In this document: positions 16,643-24,212 of the stretch, one piece after another | Layout: every line of letters starts with the position of its first letter | Position numbering within the stretch: position 1 is the stretch's first letter | Assembly: GCA_964482235.1 (NCBI GenBank) | Contig: CAYZWU010000009.1 | Span: 98,481-162,480, forward strand | Direction: 5' to 3' | Length of the DNA: 64,000 nt | From: CAYZWU01 sp964482235 | GTDB lineage: Bacteria; Planctomycetota; B15-G4; CAYZWU01 | Notes under the pieces: generated by a model | The model's input: only the letters and a program-made list of their open reading frames with translations | Told to the model about the DNA's origin: nothing | Databases searched by the model: none | Program-made: the position numbers and the translations under genes

Positions 16643-17701
16643 TCACTCCGAATCCAGCATCTTCAATGCGGCCTGAAGGACGGGCTCGACATCCAGGCCT
16701 GTCATGCAGATGGGGTCGTCGCACTCTCTCCTGTTGCACGGCGTGCAGTCTTTCTCGTCGCGCCGGACAACGACGGCTGGCTGGAAGTAGGGTGAATAGA
16801 GCGCGGGGTCCTTGGGGCCGAAGAGGGCCACGCAGGGGATGCCGAGGCAGTTTGCCATGTGCAGGGGGCCGGAGTCGGCGGCCACGAAGAGCTTTCCCTG
16901 CGCGATGAGTCCGAAGAGCTCCTGGAGCGACCGCGTTTCCGGAGCGACGACGGCGCAGCCCTCCGAGGCTGCGGCCGCCTCCTCGGCCAGTTCCTTTTCT
17001 CCCGGTCCCCATGTTACCAGCGATCGAATGCCCCTCTCGGCGTGAAGGCGCCGAGCCAGCGAGCCGAAGCGCAGGGCCGGCCACCTCTTGAAGGCGCCGA
17101 ATTGGGACGTGCCCGGATGCAGCACCGCAATCGATGATCCCCCGGGAAGAAGCTGCTCCACATCCGATGCCGCCCGCTCGAGGATCTCGTCCTTCACCTG
17201 GAGGTCGGGAGGGAGGATCTCTTCCTTCCTGAAGTCCGGGAAGGGAAGGGAAAAGAACTTCTCCATCCTGTGGATAGCCTGCGGCGGAGGGGTGCGCTTT
17301 TCGCCGTAGAAGAGGTGGCTCATCTCCTTGACGTGGGCGCGAGAGAATCCCACCTTTTTCCTGCTTCGCGCGATAAGTGTATGGATCCCGCTTTTCAGGT
17401 TGCCCTGAAAGTCGTAGAGGATATCGTACTTCTCCCTGCGGATCTCCCTGAAATAGCGGAGGAGAAGGAGGATCAGGGCCGGCCATTTCAGGGGATTGGG
17501 CCAGAGCTTCCTGAGCCTGCGCCGCGGGAAGACGATGATCCTGTCGAGCTCCCTTCTCCCCTCGAGGATCGTAGCGGCCTTGTCCTCGACGATCCACGTG
17601 ATGGCTGCGTCGGGCCAGCGGCGGGCCAGTCCCTCCACGGCAGGGAGGGCAAAGATCACGTCGCCGAGGGCCGACAGTCTGATGACAACGATTTTCTGCA
17701 T
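16643..17701 (-). CDS. Glycosyltransferase family 9 (heptosyltransferase-like)
   Basis: This 352-aa GT-B enzyme resembles WaaC/WaaF heptosyltransferases of LPS inner-core assembly. It opens with KIVVIRLSALGDVIFALPAV, has the mid-protein LHPGTSQFGAFKRWP donor-binding turn and the C-terminal PLHMANCLGIPCVALFGPKD motif. The start at ATG 17701 matches the family N-terminus. It is cytoplasmic and membrane-associated by analogy. A Kdo-kinase-like gene is divergent 150 bp away, which supports an LPS-core role. The exact sugar is not predictable. Confidence 0.88.
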   Translation of the reverse strand: MQKIVVIRLSALGDVIFALPAVEGLARRWPDAAITWIVEDKAATILEGRRELDRIIVFPRRRLRKLWPNPLKWPALILLLLRYFREIRREKYDILYDFQGNLKSGIHTLIARSRKKVGFSRAHVKEMSHLFYGEKRTPPPQAIHRMEKFFSLPFPDFRKEEILPPDLQVKDEILERAASDVEQLLPGGSSIAVLHPGTSQFGAFKRWPALRFGSLARRLHAERGIRSLVTWGPGEKELAEEAAAASEGCAVVAPETRSLQELFGLIAQGKLFVAADSGPLHMANCLGIPCVALFGPKDPALYSPYFQPAVVVRRDEKDCTPCNRRECDDPICMTGLDVEPVLQAALKMLDSE

Positions 17702-17851
17702 CACGTCGCGATTTCTTTCCTTGAACCGACGATCCGGTCCCGGGCAACCTAGCAAAGCGAGTGCTCATCGTCAATCGAGCCGGGCGCGGGCTCCTCTTGT
17801 TTCCCCAGGCCTCGAGGGATAGAATGGCCAGCTCGACGCGGGTGAGACCGG

Positions 17852-18829
17852 ATGAGGATGTCGGGTTTCCGAGGCGTGAACCGAAAAGGGGCGGACCGCT
17901 TGAAGATCCCGGAACGATTCCAGAGCGTGACGATGAATCGAAGCCTGCTCCTCGTCCGCTCCGACCTCGAGGAGAGGGCTCTCGAGGCCGGCCTGCTCGA
18001 GTTTGCCGATCCCCGGCTCTGGCAAGGGGCTGCCGGCTCGATCGTGGGGGGGCGCGGCACCCTGATGCGGCTTCGGCTGCCGGGCGATCCCGAGATCACG
18101 ATCCTGGTGAAGCTGATGAAGAGGGGCGGCATCTACAGCCTGATCAACCGTCAGCTCCACCTCTCGATGTCGCGCCTTTTCCGCCAGGCGCGGCTTTCCC
18201 GGTTTCTCGAGCGCCACGGGGTTCCCTCGGCCGAGATGCTCTTCGGCCGGGCGGAGCGTCTGGCCGGTCCCTTCTACCGTCTCCACATGGGCACGATGGA
18301 GGCGCCCAACACCCGTCCTCTCCTCGAGATCCTCGAGGAGGAGCACGACTCCCCGTCGAGAGGGCGGAGCAGAGAATCGGCCCTTGCCGCATTCCACGAT
18401 TCCGGGCAGCTGATCCGGGCCCTCCACGAGGCCGGCGTCCTGCATGCCGATCTCAACCTGAGCAACATCCTGGTCACCGGCCGTGATGCCGGCAGCGAGG
18501 AGCCGAGGGCGCGGATCATCGATCTCGACGGTTCGCGTCTCCCACCAGTGGGTGCGGCGGGGCCGCTGGTACCGTTGCGGACTCTCTCCGACGCCCGGCG
18601 CGCCGGAAACCTGGCGCGCTTCCTCCGCCATGCCGTGAAATCGGGGTTGCTCGACGGCACCGGATTCAGCGAGCTTTGGGATTCCTTCCTGAAAGGCTAC
18701 TGCCGCGATGGCGGCATCGAGGAGATGAACCGGCGCGTGATCAGGAAATACAGAGCCACGCTGCCCTTCCACTCCGTCTCGTGGCGTCTTCAGGGTGTTC
18801 GTGTTCCTCTGGATCCCTTCAGGAGTTGA
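17852..18829 (+). CDS. KdkA/WaaP-like lipopolysaccharide kinase
   Basis: The 325-aa protein has a protein-kinase-like fold of the Kdo kinase/WaaP family, which phosphorylates the LPS inner core. The catalytic loop HADLNLSNIL (about residues 203-212) and the metal-binding IIDLDGS fit KdkA closely, and an upstream Lys in ITILVKLMKRGG could contact ATP. The start ATG at 17852 follows GGGTGAG; a later ATG at 17933 would remove 27 residues that look unlike the family. It is divergent from GT9 and ends one base before the ParB-like gene. Confidence 0.8.
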   Translation: MRMSGFRGVNRKGADRLKIPERFQSVTMNRSLLLVRSDLEERALEAGLLEFADPRLWQGAAGSIVGGRGTLMRLRLPGDPEITILVKLMKRGGIYSLINRQLHLSMSRLFRQARLSRFLERHGVPSAEMLFGRAERLAGPFYRLHMGTMEAPNTRPLLEILEEEHDSPSRGRSRESALAAFHDSGQLIRALHEAGVLHADLNLSNILVTGRDAGSEEPRARIIDLDGSRLPPVGAAGPLVPLRTLSDARRAGNLARFLRHAVKSGLLDGTGFSELWDSFLKGYCRDGGIEEMNRRVIRKYRATLPFHSVSWRLQGVRVPLDPFRS

Positions 18830-18830
18830 T

Positions 18831-19805
18831 ATGGCGGAACCCTCCTTCACGACGATCGACCCGGAACAGATCGACACCCGCTTCGGCGGCTATTCGATCT
18901 CGTGGCCCCCCGAGTCGCCGCTTCTCGAGGAGTCCGTGGCTCGTGTGGGCCTCATTCACCCGCCACTTCTCGAACGCCGGATGGGAAAGCACGTCGTCGT
19001 CTGCGGGCTGCGGCGCGTCAAGGCCGCGATCCGGGCCGGCTTGAAGAGGATCGACTGCAGGATCGTCGAGGAAGGAGAGATCTCGGGAAAGGAGCTGTTC
19101 CTGCTGAATCTCGAGGACAACCTGTCGGTCAGGGATCCGAGCCTGCTGGAGAGAGCACGGGCCGTCAGGCTGATCGCCAGGATGCAGCCCGACGAGAGGG
19201 AGTTCATCGTCGCCCGGGCGGGGAAGCGGCTTTCCCTGCCGCGGAATGCGCGGGAAAAGGAGCGCCTCCTCGCCCTGGACGCCATGCCGGAGCCGGTCAA
19301 GGAGTTCATCCACAACCGCCGGCTTCCTGCCAGACTCGCTCTCGACATTGCCGATCTCGGTGCCGGCGATGCCGCCTGCCTCGTAGCCCTGGCAACGCGA
19401 TTCGGCCTGTCGGCCGGAGCGACGGGCGAGTGCACCGTTCTTCTTCGCGAGATCATGCTGCGCGATGGGAAGACCTTCGAGCAGGTCTCGACCGAGGCTG
19501 CCGAGGGAATCGATCCGGACGATGCGAAGGGCGTCCAGGCCAGGGACCGGTTTCTCGAGCGGGTTCGCGAACTGCGGTTTCCCGCCTGGAAAGGCATGGA
19601 ACGCGAGGTGCTGGCCTGTCTCGACGTGATCAACGGCATCGACGGCATCCAGGTGTCGCCTCCTCCCTGCCTGGAGGGGGACAGCTACAGGATCCAGCTC
19701 GTCTTCGGATCCTGCGGCGAGCTCTCGGAGAGAGCGCAGGCCCTCCTTCGCTTCGCCGAAAGCCGCGCGGCCCAAAGAGCGCTGGAACTGCTGTCAGGAA
19801 GTTGA
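18831..19805 (+). CDS. ParB-like nuclease domain protein
   Basis: The 324-aa protein carries the ParB/Srx N-terminal pattern: PESPLLEESVARVGLIHPPL, then VVCGLRRVKAAIRAGLKRI and ELFLLNLEDNL. A ParB HTH-like helical stretch follows (about residues 115-220) and a unique C-terminus. There is no parA nearby, and the C-terminal dimer domain of chromosomal ParB is not evident, so this is probably not a partition protein. AGGAG lies 5 nt before the ATG. It sits between the LPS kinase and an SPL-like radical SAM gene (3-bp gap), so all three are likely cotranscribed. The stand-alone role is unknown. Confidence 0.75.
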   Translation: MAEPSFTTIDPEQIDTRFGGYSISWPPESPLLEESVARVGLIHPPLLERRMGKHVVVCGLRRVKAAIRAGLKRIDCRIVEEGEISGKELFLLNLEDNLSVRDPSLLERARAVRLIARMQPDEREFIVARAGKRLSLPRNAREKERLLALDAMPEPVKEFIHNRRLPARLALDIADLGAGDAACLVALATRFGLSAGATGECTVLLREIMLRDGKTFEQVSTEAAEGIDPDDAKGVQARDRFLERVRELRFPAWKGMEREVLACLDVINGIDGIQVSPPPCLEGDSYRIQLVFGSCGELSERAQALLRFAESRAAQRALELLSGS

Positions 19806-19808
19806 CCG

Positions 19809-20951
19809 ATGGATCGTGCGATCTCATTTCACCAGGTGGTGATCGAGGAGGGGGCGCTTGGCACGCCCCTGGCGGAGAGGGTCCGCCGGAAGCTTCCCGA
19901 TGCCGCGTTCGAACTGATCCCTGACGTTGCCGATCCAGCCTTTCTCAATCAGGGCGCGGACCGGGATCCCTTTCGCCCTGTCCGCGACTCCTTCGGAGAG
20001 CAGAAGAAGCGGTTGATCATCGCCCGGGAGAAGAGAGGCTTTCTCAGGCAATGCCCCGGCACGCCCGGAATGCTCTGCTGCAACCTCCATGTCCTTGATC
20101 TCGTTGTGGGCTGCCCCTATGACTGCTCTTTCTGCTTCCTGCAGTCGTACCAGAATCTGCCGGGCATCGTGGTCTATGCCGACTACATGAATGCCGTGGC
20201 GGAGATCGGCGAGGCGCTCCGGTCCCGCGTGGGAGATAGGTCCTGCTCTGCCGGACCGTTGATGCGCGTCTGCACGGGCGAGCTCGGCGACTCCCTTGCC
20301 CTGGAGCCGCTTCTCGGAACGGGAGCCGAGCTGGTTCGCGCTTTTTCCCGACTCCGCGGCGCCGTCCTCGAGCTGAAGACGAAATCGGCGAACCTCGACA
20401 ATCTCCTGGAGCTGGATCACGGCGGCAACACGGTGATCTCCTGGTCGATCAGTCCGGCGGATGTGGCGAGGCGGGAGGAGCGCGGCGCTCCGTCCGTCGA
20501 AGAGCGTCTGATCGCGGCGGAGCAGGCCGTAGCCGCCGGGTATGGCGTGGCCTTTCATCTCGATCCCGTTTTTCTCGTCCCGCAATGGGAGAGCCTCTAT
20601 GTCGATCTGATCGATGAGCTCTTCCGCCGCATTCCCGGAGAGGCGGTCCGATGGTTCAGCCTGGGAGGATTCCGGTACGCTCCCTCGTTCAAGGGCATCG
20701 CAAGAGCCCGCCAGCCGGAGACCCGGATCTTTCTGGACGAGTTCGTGCCCTGCCGGGACGGCAAGTACCGCTACTTTTCCTCGCTCAGGGTGGCGATGTA
20801 CAGGACCTTGAAGAACGCCATCGAGAGCCGCGCCGCCGCGGTGCCGGTCTATCTCTGCATGGAAGCGGCTCATGTCTGGCGAAAGGTCTATGGCGGGCTG
20901 CCCTCAGGGGACGGCAGGCTCGGGCCCTTGTTCCGGCGTCATTGCTCCTGA
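19809..20951 (+). CDS. Radical SAM protein of the spore photoproduct lyase family
   Basis: The 380-aa protein contains the radical SAM cluster motif Cys-x3-Cys-x2-Cys as GCPYDCSFCFLQSYQ (about residue 100) and later GELGDSLALEPLL and VLELKTKSANLDNLL, which are conserved in SPL-like enzymes. True SPL repairs thymine spore photoproduct in spores. Non-spore-former homologs exist with unknown substrates, so the function here is inferred only to family level. It starts 3 bp after the ParB-like gene, a tight coupling. Its stop overlaps the stop of the convergent HEAT gene by 13 bp. Confidence 0.8.
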   Translation: MDRAISFHQVVIEEGALGTPLAERVRRKLPDAAFELIPDVADPAFLNQGADRDPFRPVRDSFGEQKKRLIIAREKRGFLRQCPGTPGMLCCNLHVLDLVVGCPYDCSFCFLQSYQNLPGIVVYADYMNAVAEIGEALRSRVGDRSCSAGPLMRVCTGELGDSLALEPLLGTGAELVRAFSRLRGAVLELKTKSANLDNLLELDHGGNTVISWSISPADVARREERGAPSVEERLIAAEQAVAAGYGVAFHLDPVFLVPQWESLYVDLIDELFRRIPGEAVRWFSLGGFRYAPSFKGIARARQPETRIFLDEFVPCRDGKYRYFSSLRVAMYRTLKNAIESRAAAVPVYLCMEAAHVWRKVYGGLPSGDGRLGPLFRRHCS

Positions 20952-21910
20952 ATCTCGCTCTCCCACCATTCGTTCCACTTATCAACGTCGAACTCGTAAT
21001 TCTCGCCTGAAAGGGTGCGCAGCGATTTCAGGGCATACTCCCTGACAATGGGCTCCTTCGAGTTCAGCTTCGGGATGAGGTACGAGCAGAGCGAGATGTC
21101 CTTCATCACTCCGATGGCCCGGGCTGCGCCGGCCTGGTTCAGGGAGTAGGGATCGTCGAGCAGTTCGAGCAGGGCGTGGATGGCGCTGTCGTCCTCGAGC
21201 TTGAGGACGGCCAGGGTGCAGTGATCGCGGACCTTCGGCTCGTCGTCCTTCATGGCGGCCAGGATATAGGGGAGCACCAGATCCGCATCGCTGGAAGTGA
21301 CGCAGGCCTGGAGGGCGAGCGCCGCGTTGCTTCGCACGTCGGGATTATGATGATGAACCATGATGTCCATGATCCTGTCGAGCTCCGTGTCCGGGTCTCC
21401 CAGGATGTAGAGGCCGAGAAGGGCGTTCATCACGATCGAGTCGCTTCCGCAGTCCAGAACATCCAGGAGCGCTTCGACCGCCTTGGGGTGCAGAGCCGGA
21501 AGGTTCGGATTGGGATTCGTCGGATCCACGGGAATCCTGGAGAAGCCGAGAGCCGCCGCGGCGATCGACCGGTTCGGCATGGGGCCGTTGTGCAGCTGGT
21601 TCATCACGGTATCGAAATTCATGTAGACCGTCTTGGTGATGACCTCGCCGAGGTTCTGGTAGATCCTCACGTGCTTGGGGCTGCTCTTCTCCCTGTAGGC
21701 CTTTTCCCAGTGCGAGATCATCGAGTCGAGACTCTGGAAGAGAACGGGCACATCTTGTTTCAAGGAATAGGTTTCCGGGTCATCCAGGCTTTCGAGCAAT
21801 GCGATCTCCTCGTGCGTGAGCGGGACGGGATCCAGCTTTTTCTGTCCTGATGAGCATGCCATCGAGAGAAGTAGCAGGACCATGAGGGAAAAGAGAGGAA
21901 GGTATTTCAT
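20939..21910 (-). CDS. HEAT-repeat lipoprotein
   Basis: This 323-aa protein has a lipoprotein signal ending LSMAC (Cys19) and four to six HEAT-like helical repeats (about residues 130-300), for example AVEALLDVLDCGSDSIVMNA and LVLPYILAAMKDDEPKVRDH. HEAT arrays normally bind other proteins; this one would lie in the periplasm or outer membrane. No catalytic residues are visible. Its downstream end overlaps the convergent radical SAM gene. Confidence 0.8.
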   Translation of the reverse strand: MKYLPLFSLMVLLLLSMACSSGQKKLDPVPLTHEEIALLESLDDPETYSLKQDVPVLFQSLDSMISHWEKAYREKSSPKHVRIYQNLGEVITKTVYMNFDTVMNQLHNGPMPNRSIAAAALGFSRIPVDPTNPNPNLPALHPKAVEALLDVLDCGSDSIVMNALLGLYILGDPDTELDRIMDIMVHHHNPDVRSNAALALQACVTSSDADLVLPYILAAMKDDEPKVRDHCTLAVLKLEDDSAIHALLELLDDPYSLNQAGAARAIGVMKDISLCSYLIPKLNSKEPIVREYALKSLRTLSGENYEFDVDKWNEWWESEIQEQ

Positions 21911-22211
21911 GAGAGTTCCTCAAATGGTTGATCAAGCGCTGCTGCGAACGGGGCTGTCCCGAACTGCTCTGCTTTGGACGACGCTTGCTGAAGTGGTATT
22001 CCACGGGGATTCCGCTGTCAACTCGTAATGAGCGAATCGATCGGTTCTTGCCAGGGATCCGACCGGGCGATGGCATGGCCCTCGATGGTTATGGACCGCC
22101 CGATGCCCGGTCAGAAGATGAAAAAGGTTCTGTTCTTTGAATTCCGGATCTGTATCATATCGCGACTATCATTTTGAAAAAATCCTCGTAAAACAACCAG
22201 GAGTGCAAAGG
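21911..22211. other. Divergent intergenic region
   Basis: This 301-bp stretch separates the HEAT lipoprotein start from the small membrane protein start. Short open frames cross it but have shadow-like composition. I see no convincing -35/-10 pair; TATCAT-like boxes near 22150 could serve the plus-strand genes. Confidence 0.3.
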
Positions 22212-22574
22212 TTGAGAGGAAAGAATCCCATTATCGGTCTGGTGATGACCTGGCTCGTTCCCGGCGCGGGACATTTCTATATCGGGCGCAAGGCCAAGGC
22301 CGCCTATTTTTTCTTCCTGATCACGGCCGCCTACTGCCTGGGGCTGATCCTGGCCGATTTCTGCTGCGTGAACATCGATCGTTTCCCCTGGCACTATGCC
22401 GGCGAGATCTTCTATGGCGGTGCCACCTTCCTCACCCAGAACCTGACCCGCGATCTGCTGGTGGGGGATTTCAACCGGTTCCTCGAGCACGGCACGCTCA
22501 TCACAACCGTGGCAGGCCTCCTGAACGTGGTGGTAATGGTCGACTTCTACGAAACCTGGGCACAGAGAAAATGA
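22212..22574 (+). CDS. DUF6677-like small membrane protein
   Basis: The 120-aa protein begins LRGKNPIIGLVMTWLVPGAG, has two to three hydrophobic segments (about residues 8-50 and 90-112), and contains the GHFYIGRKAKAAYFF pattern typical of TM2/DUF6677-like proteins common in planctomycetes. The frame extends upstream, but TTG at 22212 has AGGAG at 22198-22202 (9-nt spacing) and fits the family N-terminus. It overlaps the next gene by 4 bp (ATGA), so the two are coupled. Function is unknown. Confidence 0.65.
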   Translation: MRGKNPIIGLVMTWLVPGAGHFYIGRKAKAAYFFFLITAAYCLGLILADFCCVNIDRFPWHYAGEIFYGGATFLTQNLTRDLLVGDFNRFLEHGTLITTVAGLLNVVVMVDFYETWAQRK

Positions 22575-22762
22575 CGATTACGCTCTGGGAACACGTTCTT
22601 CTGTTCGCGGTGATCTCGCTGATCGTGTCGCTGGTCTACAACGCCCTGCGCCAGGACGACCTCAAGGTGGCCGTGACGCTCGGACTGAAGCGTTTCGTCT
22701 ATTTCATGATAGCCGGCCTGATCCTGGCCGTCAGCACCTACTTCCTGGTCAGGAGCCTCTGA
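22571..22762 (+). CDS. Small two-TM protein
   Basis: The 63-aa product has two hydrophobic helices (about residues 6-26 and 40-60) separated by a charged loop (NALRQDDLKVAVTLGLKR). It overlaps the upstream membrane gene by ATGA, which suggests a complex of both proteins. No family is recognised. It converges on dprA with only 11 bp between stops. Confidence 0.65.
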   Translation: MTITLWEHVLLFAVISLIVSLVYNALRQDDLKVAVTLGLKRFVYFMIAGLILAVSTYFLVRSL

Positions 22763-22773
22763 CCTGCCGGTAT

Positions 22774-23871
22774 TTAATGGGCCAGAAATCGCGGCCCGGC
22801 GAACCTCCTCAAAAAACCTCCTCTCTCCATTCTTGAAACGATCTCGAGCAGGTCCTTGATGTCGAGCCCCGCCTTGACGGCCAGCAGATCGGGGGTTTCT
22901 GCCCTGTGGCGGCAGAGGTCAAGCACCCGCTCCTCGTCGTCGGACAGGGCGACTGGACTCGGCCTCCGTGCCGGGCGGGCCGTGGCGGGGACACCGAGGG
23001 AAGCCAGGATGTCCTCGGGAGTAAGGATCACCTGCGCTCCGTCCCGGATCAGGCGGTTGGTCCCCTTGTAGAATTCGGGTCCCACGGGTCCGGGAACGGC
23101 CATGACGGTCCGGTCCTGCTCGATTGCGCAGTCCACGGTGATCAGCGTCCCTGATCTGTCCGATGCCTCCACGACGAGGACCGCATCGGCCAGACCGGAG
23201 ATGATCCTGTTTCGTCTCGGAAAGAGATGCCTGCGGGGCGCCTCCCCCAGTGGGAATTCGGAGATCAGCCCCCCGGCACCGGCCACCTGGTCGAAGAGGC
23301 GCCTGTTTTCCGGCGGATAGACATGGTCCAGTCCGGAGCCGAGCACACCGGCGCAGCAGCTGCCGCCGGCGAGGCTCCCGCGAAGGGCGGCGGAATCGAT
23401 GCCGCGGGCCAGCCCCGAGATGACGGACACTCCGGCCAGGGCCAGCTCCCTCGCCATTTCGAAGGCGAGGCCCACGCCTTCCGGTGTACAGCTCCGCGAG
23501 CCGATGACAGCCACTGCGGGCCGGTCATGGGGCGGTAACCGTCCCCGGATGAAGAGGGCTGCCGGAGCGTGGGGGATGGCCGCGAGCCGCGGCGGAAAAC
23601 CGCTTTCCCCGTTGACGATCGAGTGGCAGCCTCGCCGATGGAGTGCCTCTTCGTGGCAAAGATGCGCCCGGTTCGTGCGGAGTTCCACGATCCGCCGAGC
23701 CATCTTTTCGCCCAGACCGGCCTGCTCCAGCTCGTTGCTCGTGGCCTCGAGCACCTGCTCGACACCGGTCAGCTCGCTCTCGATCAGCTCTGTCGCCTCG
23801 AACGTGGCGCCGGCGTAGGCCAGCAGGAGCATGGCCTGGCGTTTTCCGATCGATGGATTGGGCTGTTCCAT
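22774..23871 (-). CDS. dprA: DNA-processing protein DprA
   Basis: DprA (Smf) loads RecA on incoming single-stranded DNA in natural transformation. The 365-aa protein has an N-terminal SAM-like helical domain (1-75), then the Rossmann-like domain with AVIGSRSCTPEG, VISGLARGIDSAALRG, GSGLDHVYPPENRRLF, FPRRNRIISGLADAVLVVEA and GTLITVDCA, and a C-terminal winged-helix-like domain (about 300-360). Length is normal. It faces a 341-bp divergent gap to the TonB receptor. Confidence 0.95.
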   Translation of the reverse strand: MEQPNPSIGKRQAMLLLAYAGATFEATELIESELTGVEQVLEATSNELEQAGLGEKMARRIVELRTNRAHLCHEEALHRRGCHSIVNGESGFPPRLAAIPHAPAALFIRGRLPPHDRPAVAVIGSRSCTPEGVGLAFEMARELALAGVSVISGLARGIDSAALRGSLAGGSCCAGVLGSGLDHVYPPENRRLFDQVAGAGGLISEFPLGEAPRRHLFPRRNRIISGLADAVLVVEASDRSGTLITVDCAIEQDRTVMAVPGPVGPEFYKGTNRLIRDGAQVILTPEDILASLGVPATARPARRPSPVALSDDEERVLDLCRHRAETPDLLAVKAGLDIKDLLEIVSRMERGGFLRRFAGPRFLAH

Positions 23872-24212
23872 ACCTGATAGGACGGTTCGGTCCAGCGCCG
23901 GTTACGTCGCATGACTCGCTCAGGAACCCGGCCCGCGCTGCGGTCGGTACGCCATCGATAGACAGGACAACCTATCGGAGTGAACCGAAAAGGCCCGTTG
24001 ACGTTACTAGACGGTAACCCCTGTTCGAGATCCATTCAGTCTGACTGGCTCGCTTCTTCTGGCAGGTTTGGTTCGAGATTTTTAACTCTTTGATTAACTA
24101 TGAATTACGGTCTGGTTTCCTGATTTGTGCCTCCTTTCGGCACCCTGTTAGCATAGTGCATTCATCAGTGCTGATTTCTGACAAAAGGAGGCGATCAAAA
24201 AGGAACCTAACC
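23872..24212. other. Leader/intergenic region before the TonB receptor
   Basis: This gap holds a likely transcript leader. GTGCC/GGCAC can form a local hairpin at 24127-24143, while GCCTCCTTT (24129-24137) is an exact complement of AAAGGAGGC (24184-24192). The two pairings exclude each other. I see no Fur box and no cobalamin riboswitch core. Confidence 0.35.

Noticed and set aside
24090..24212. An upstream start for the TonB receptor
   Set aside because: The added residues are unlike a signal peptide, and GTG 24213 has a good ribosome site followed by a clear leader.
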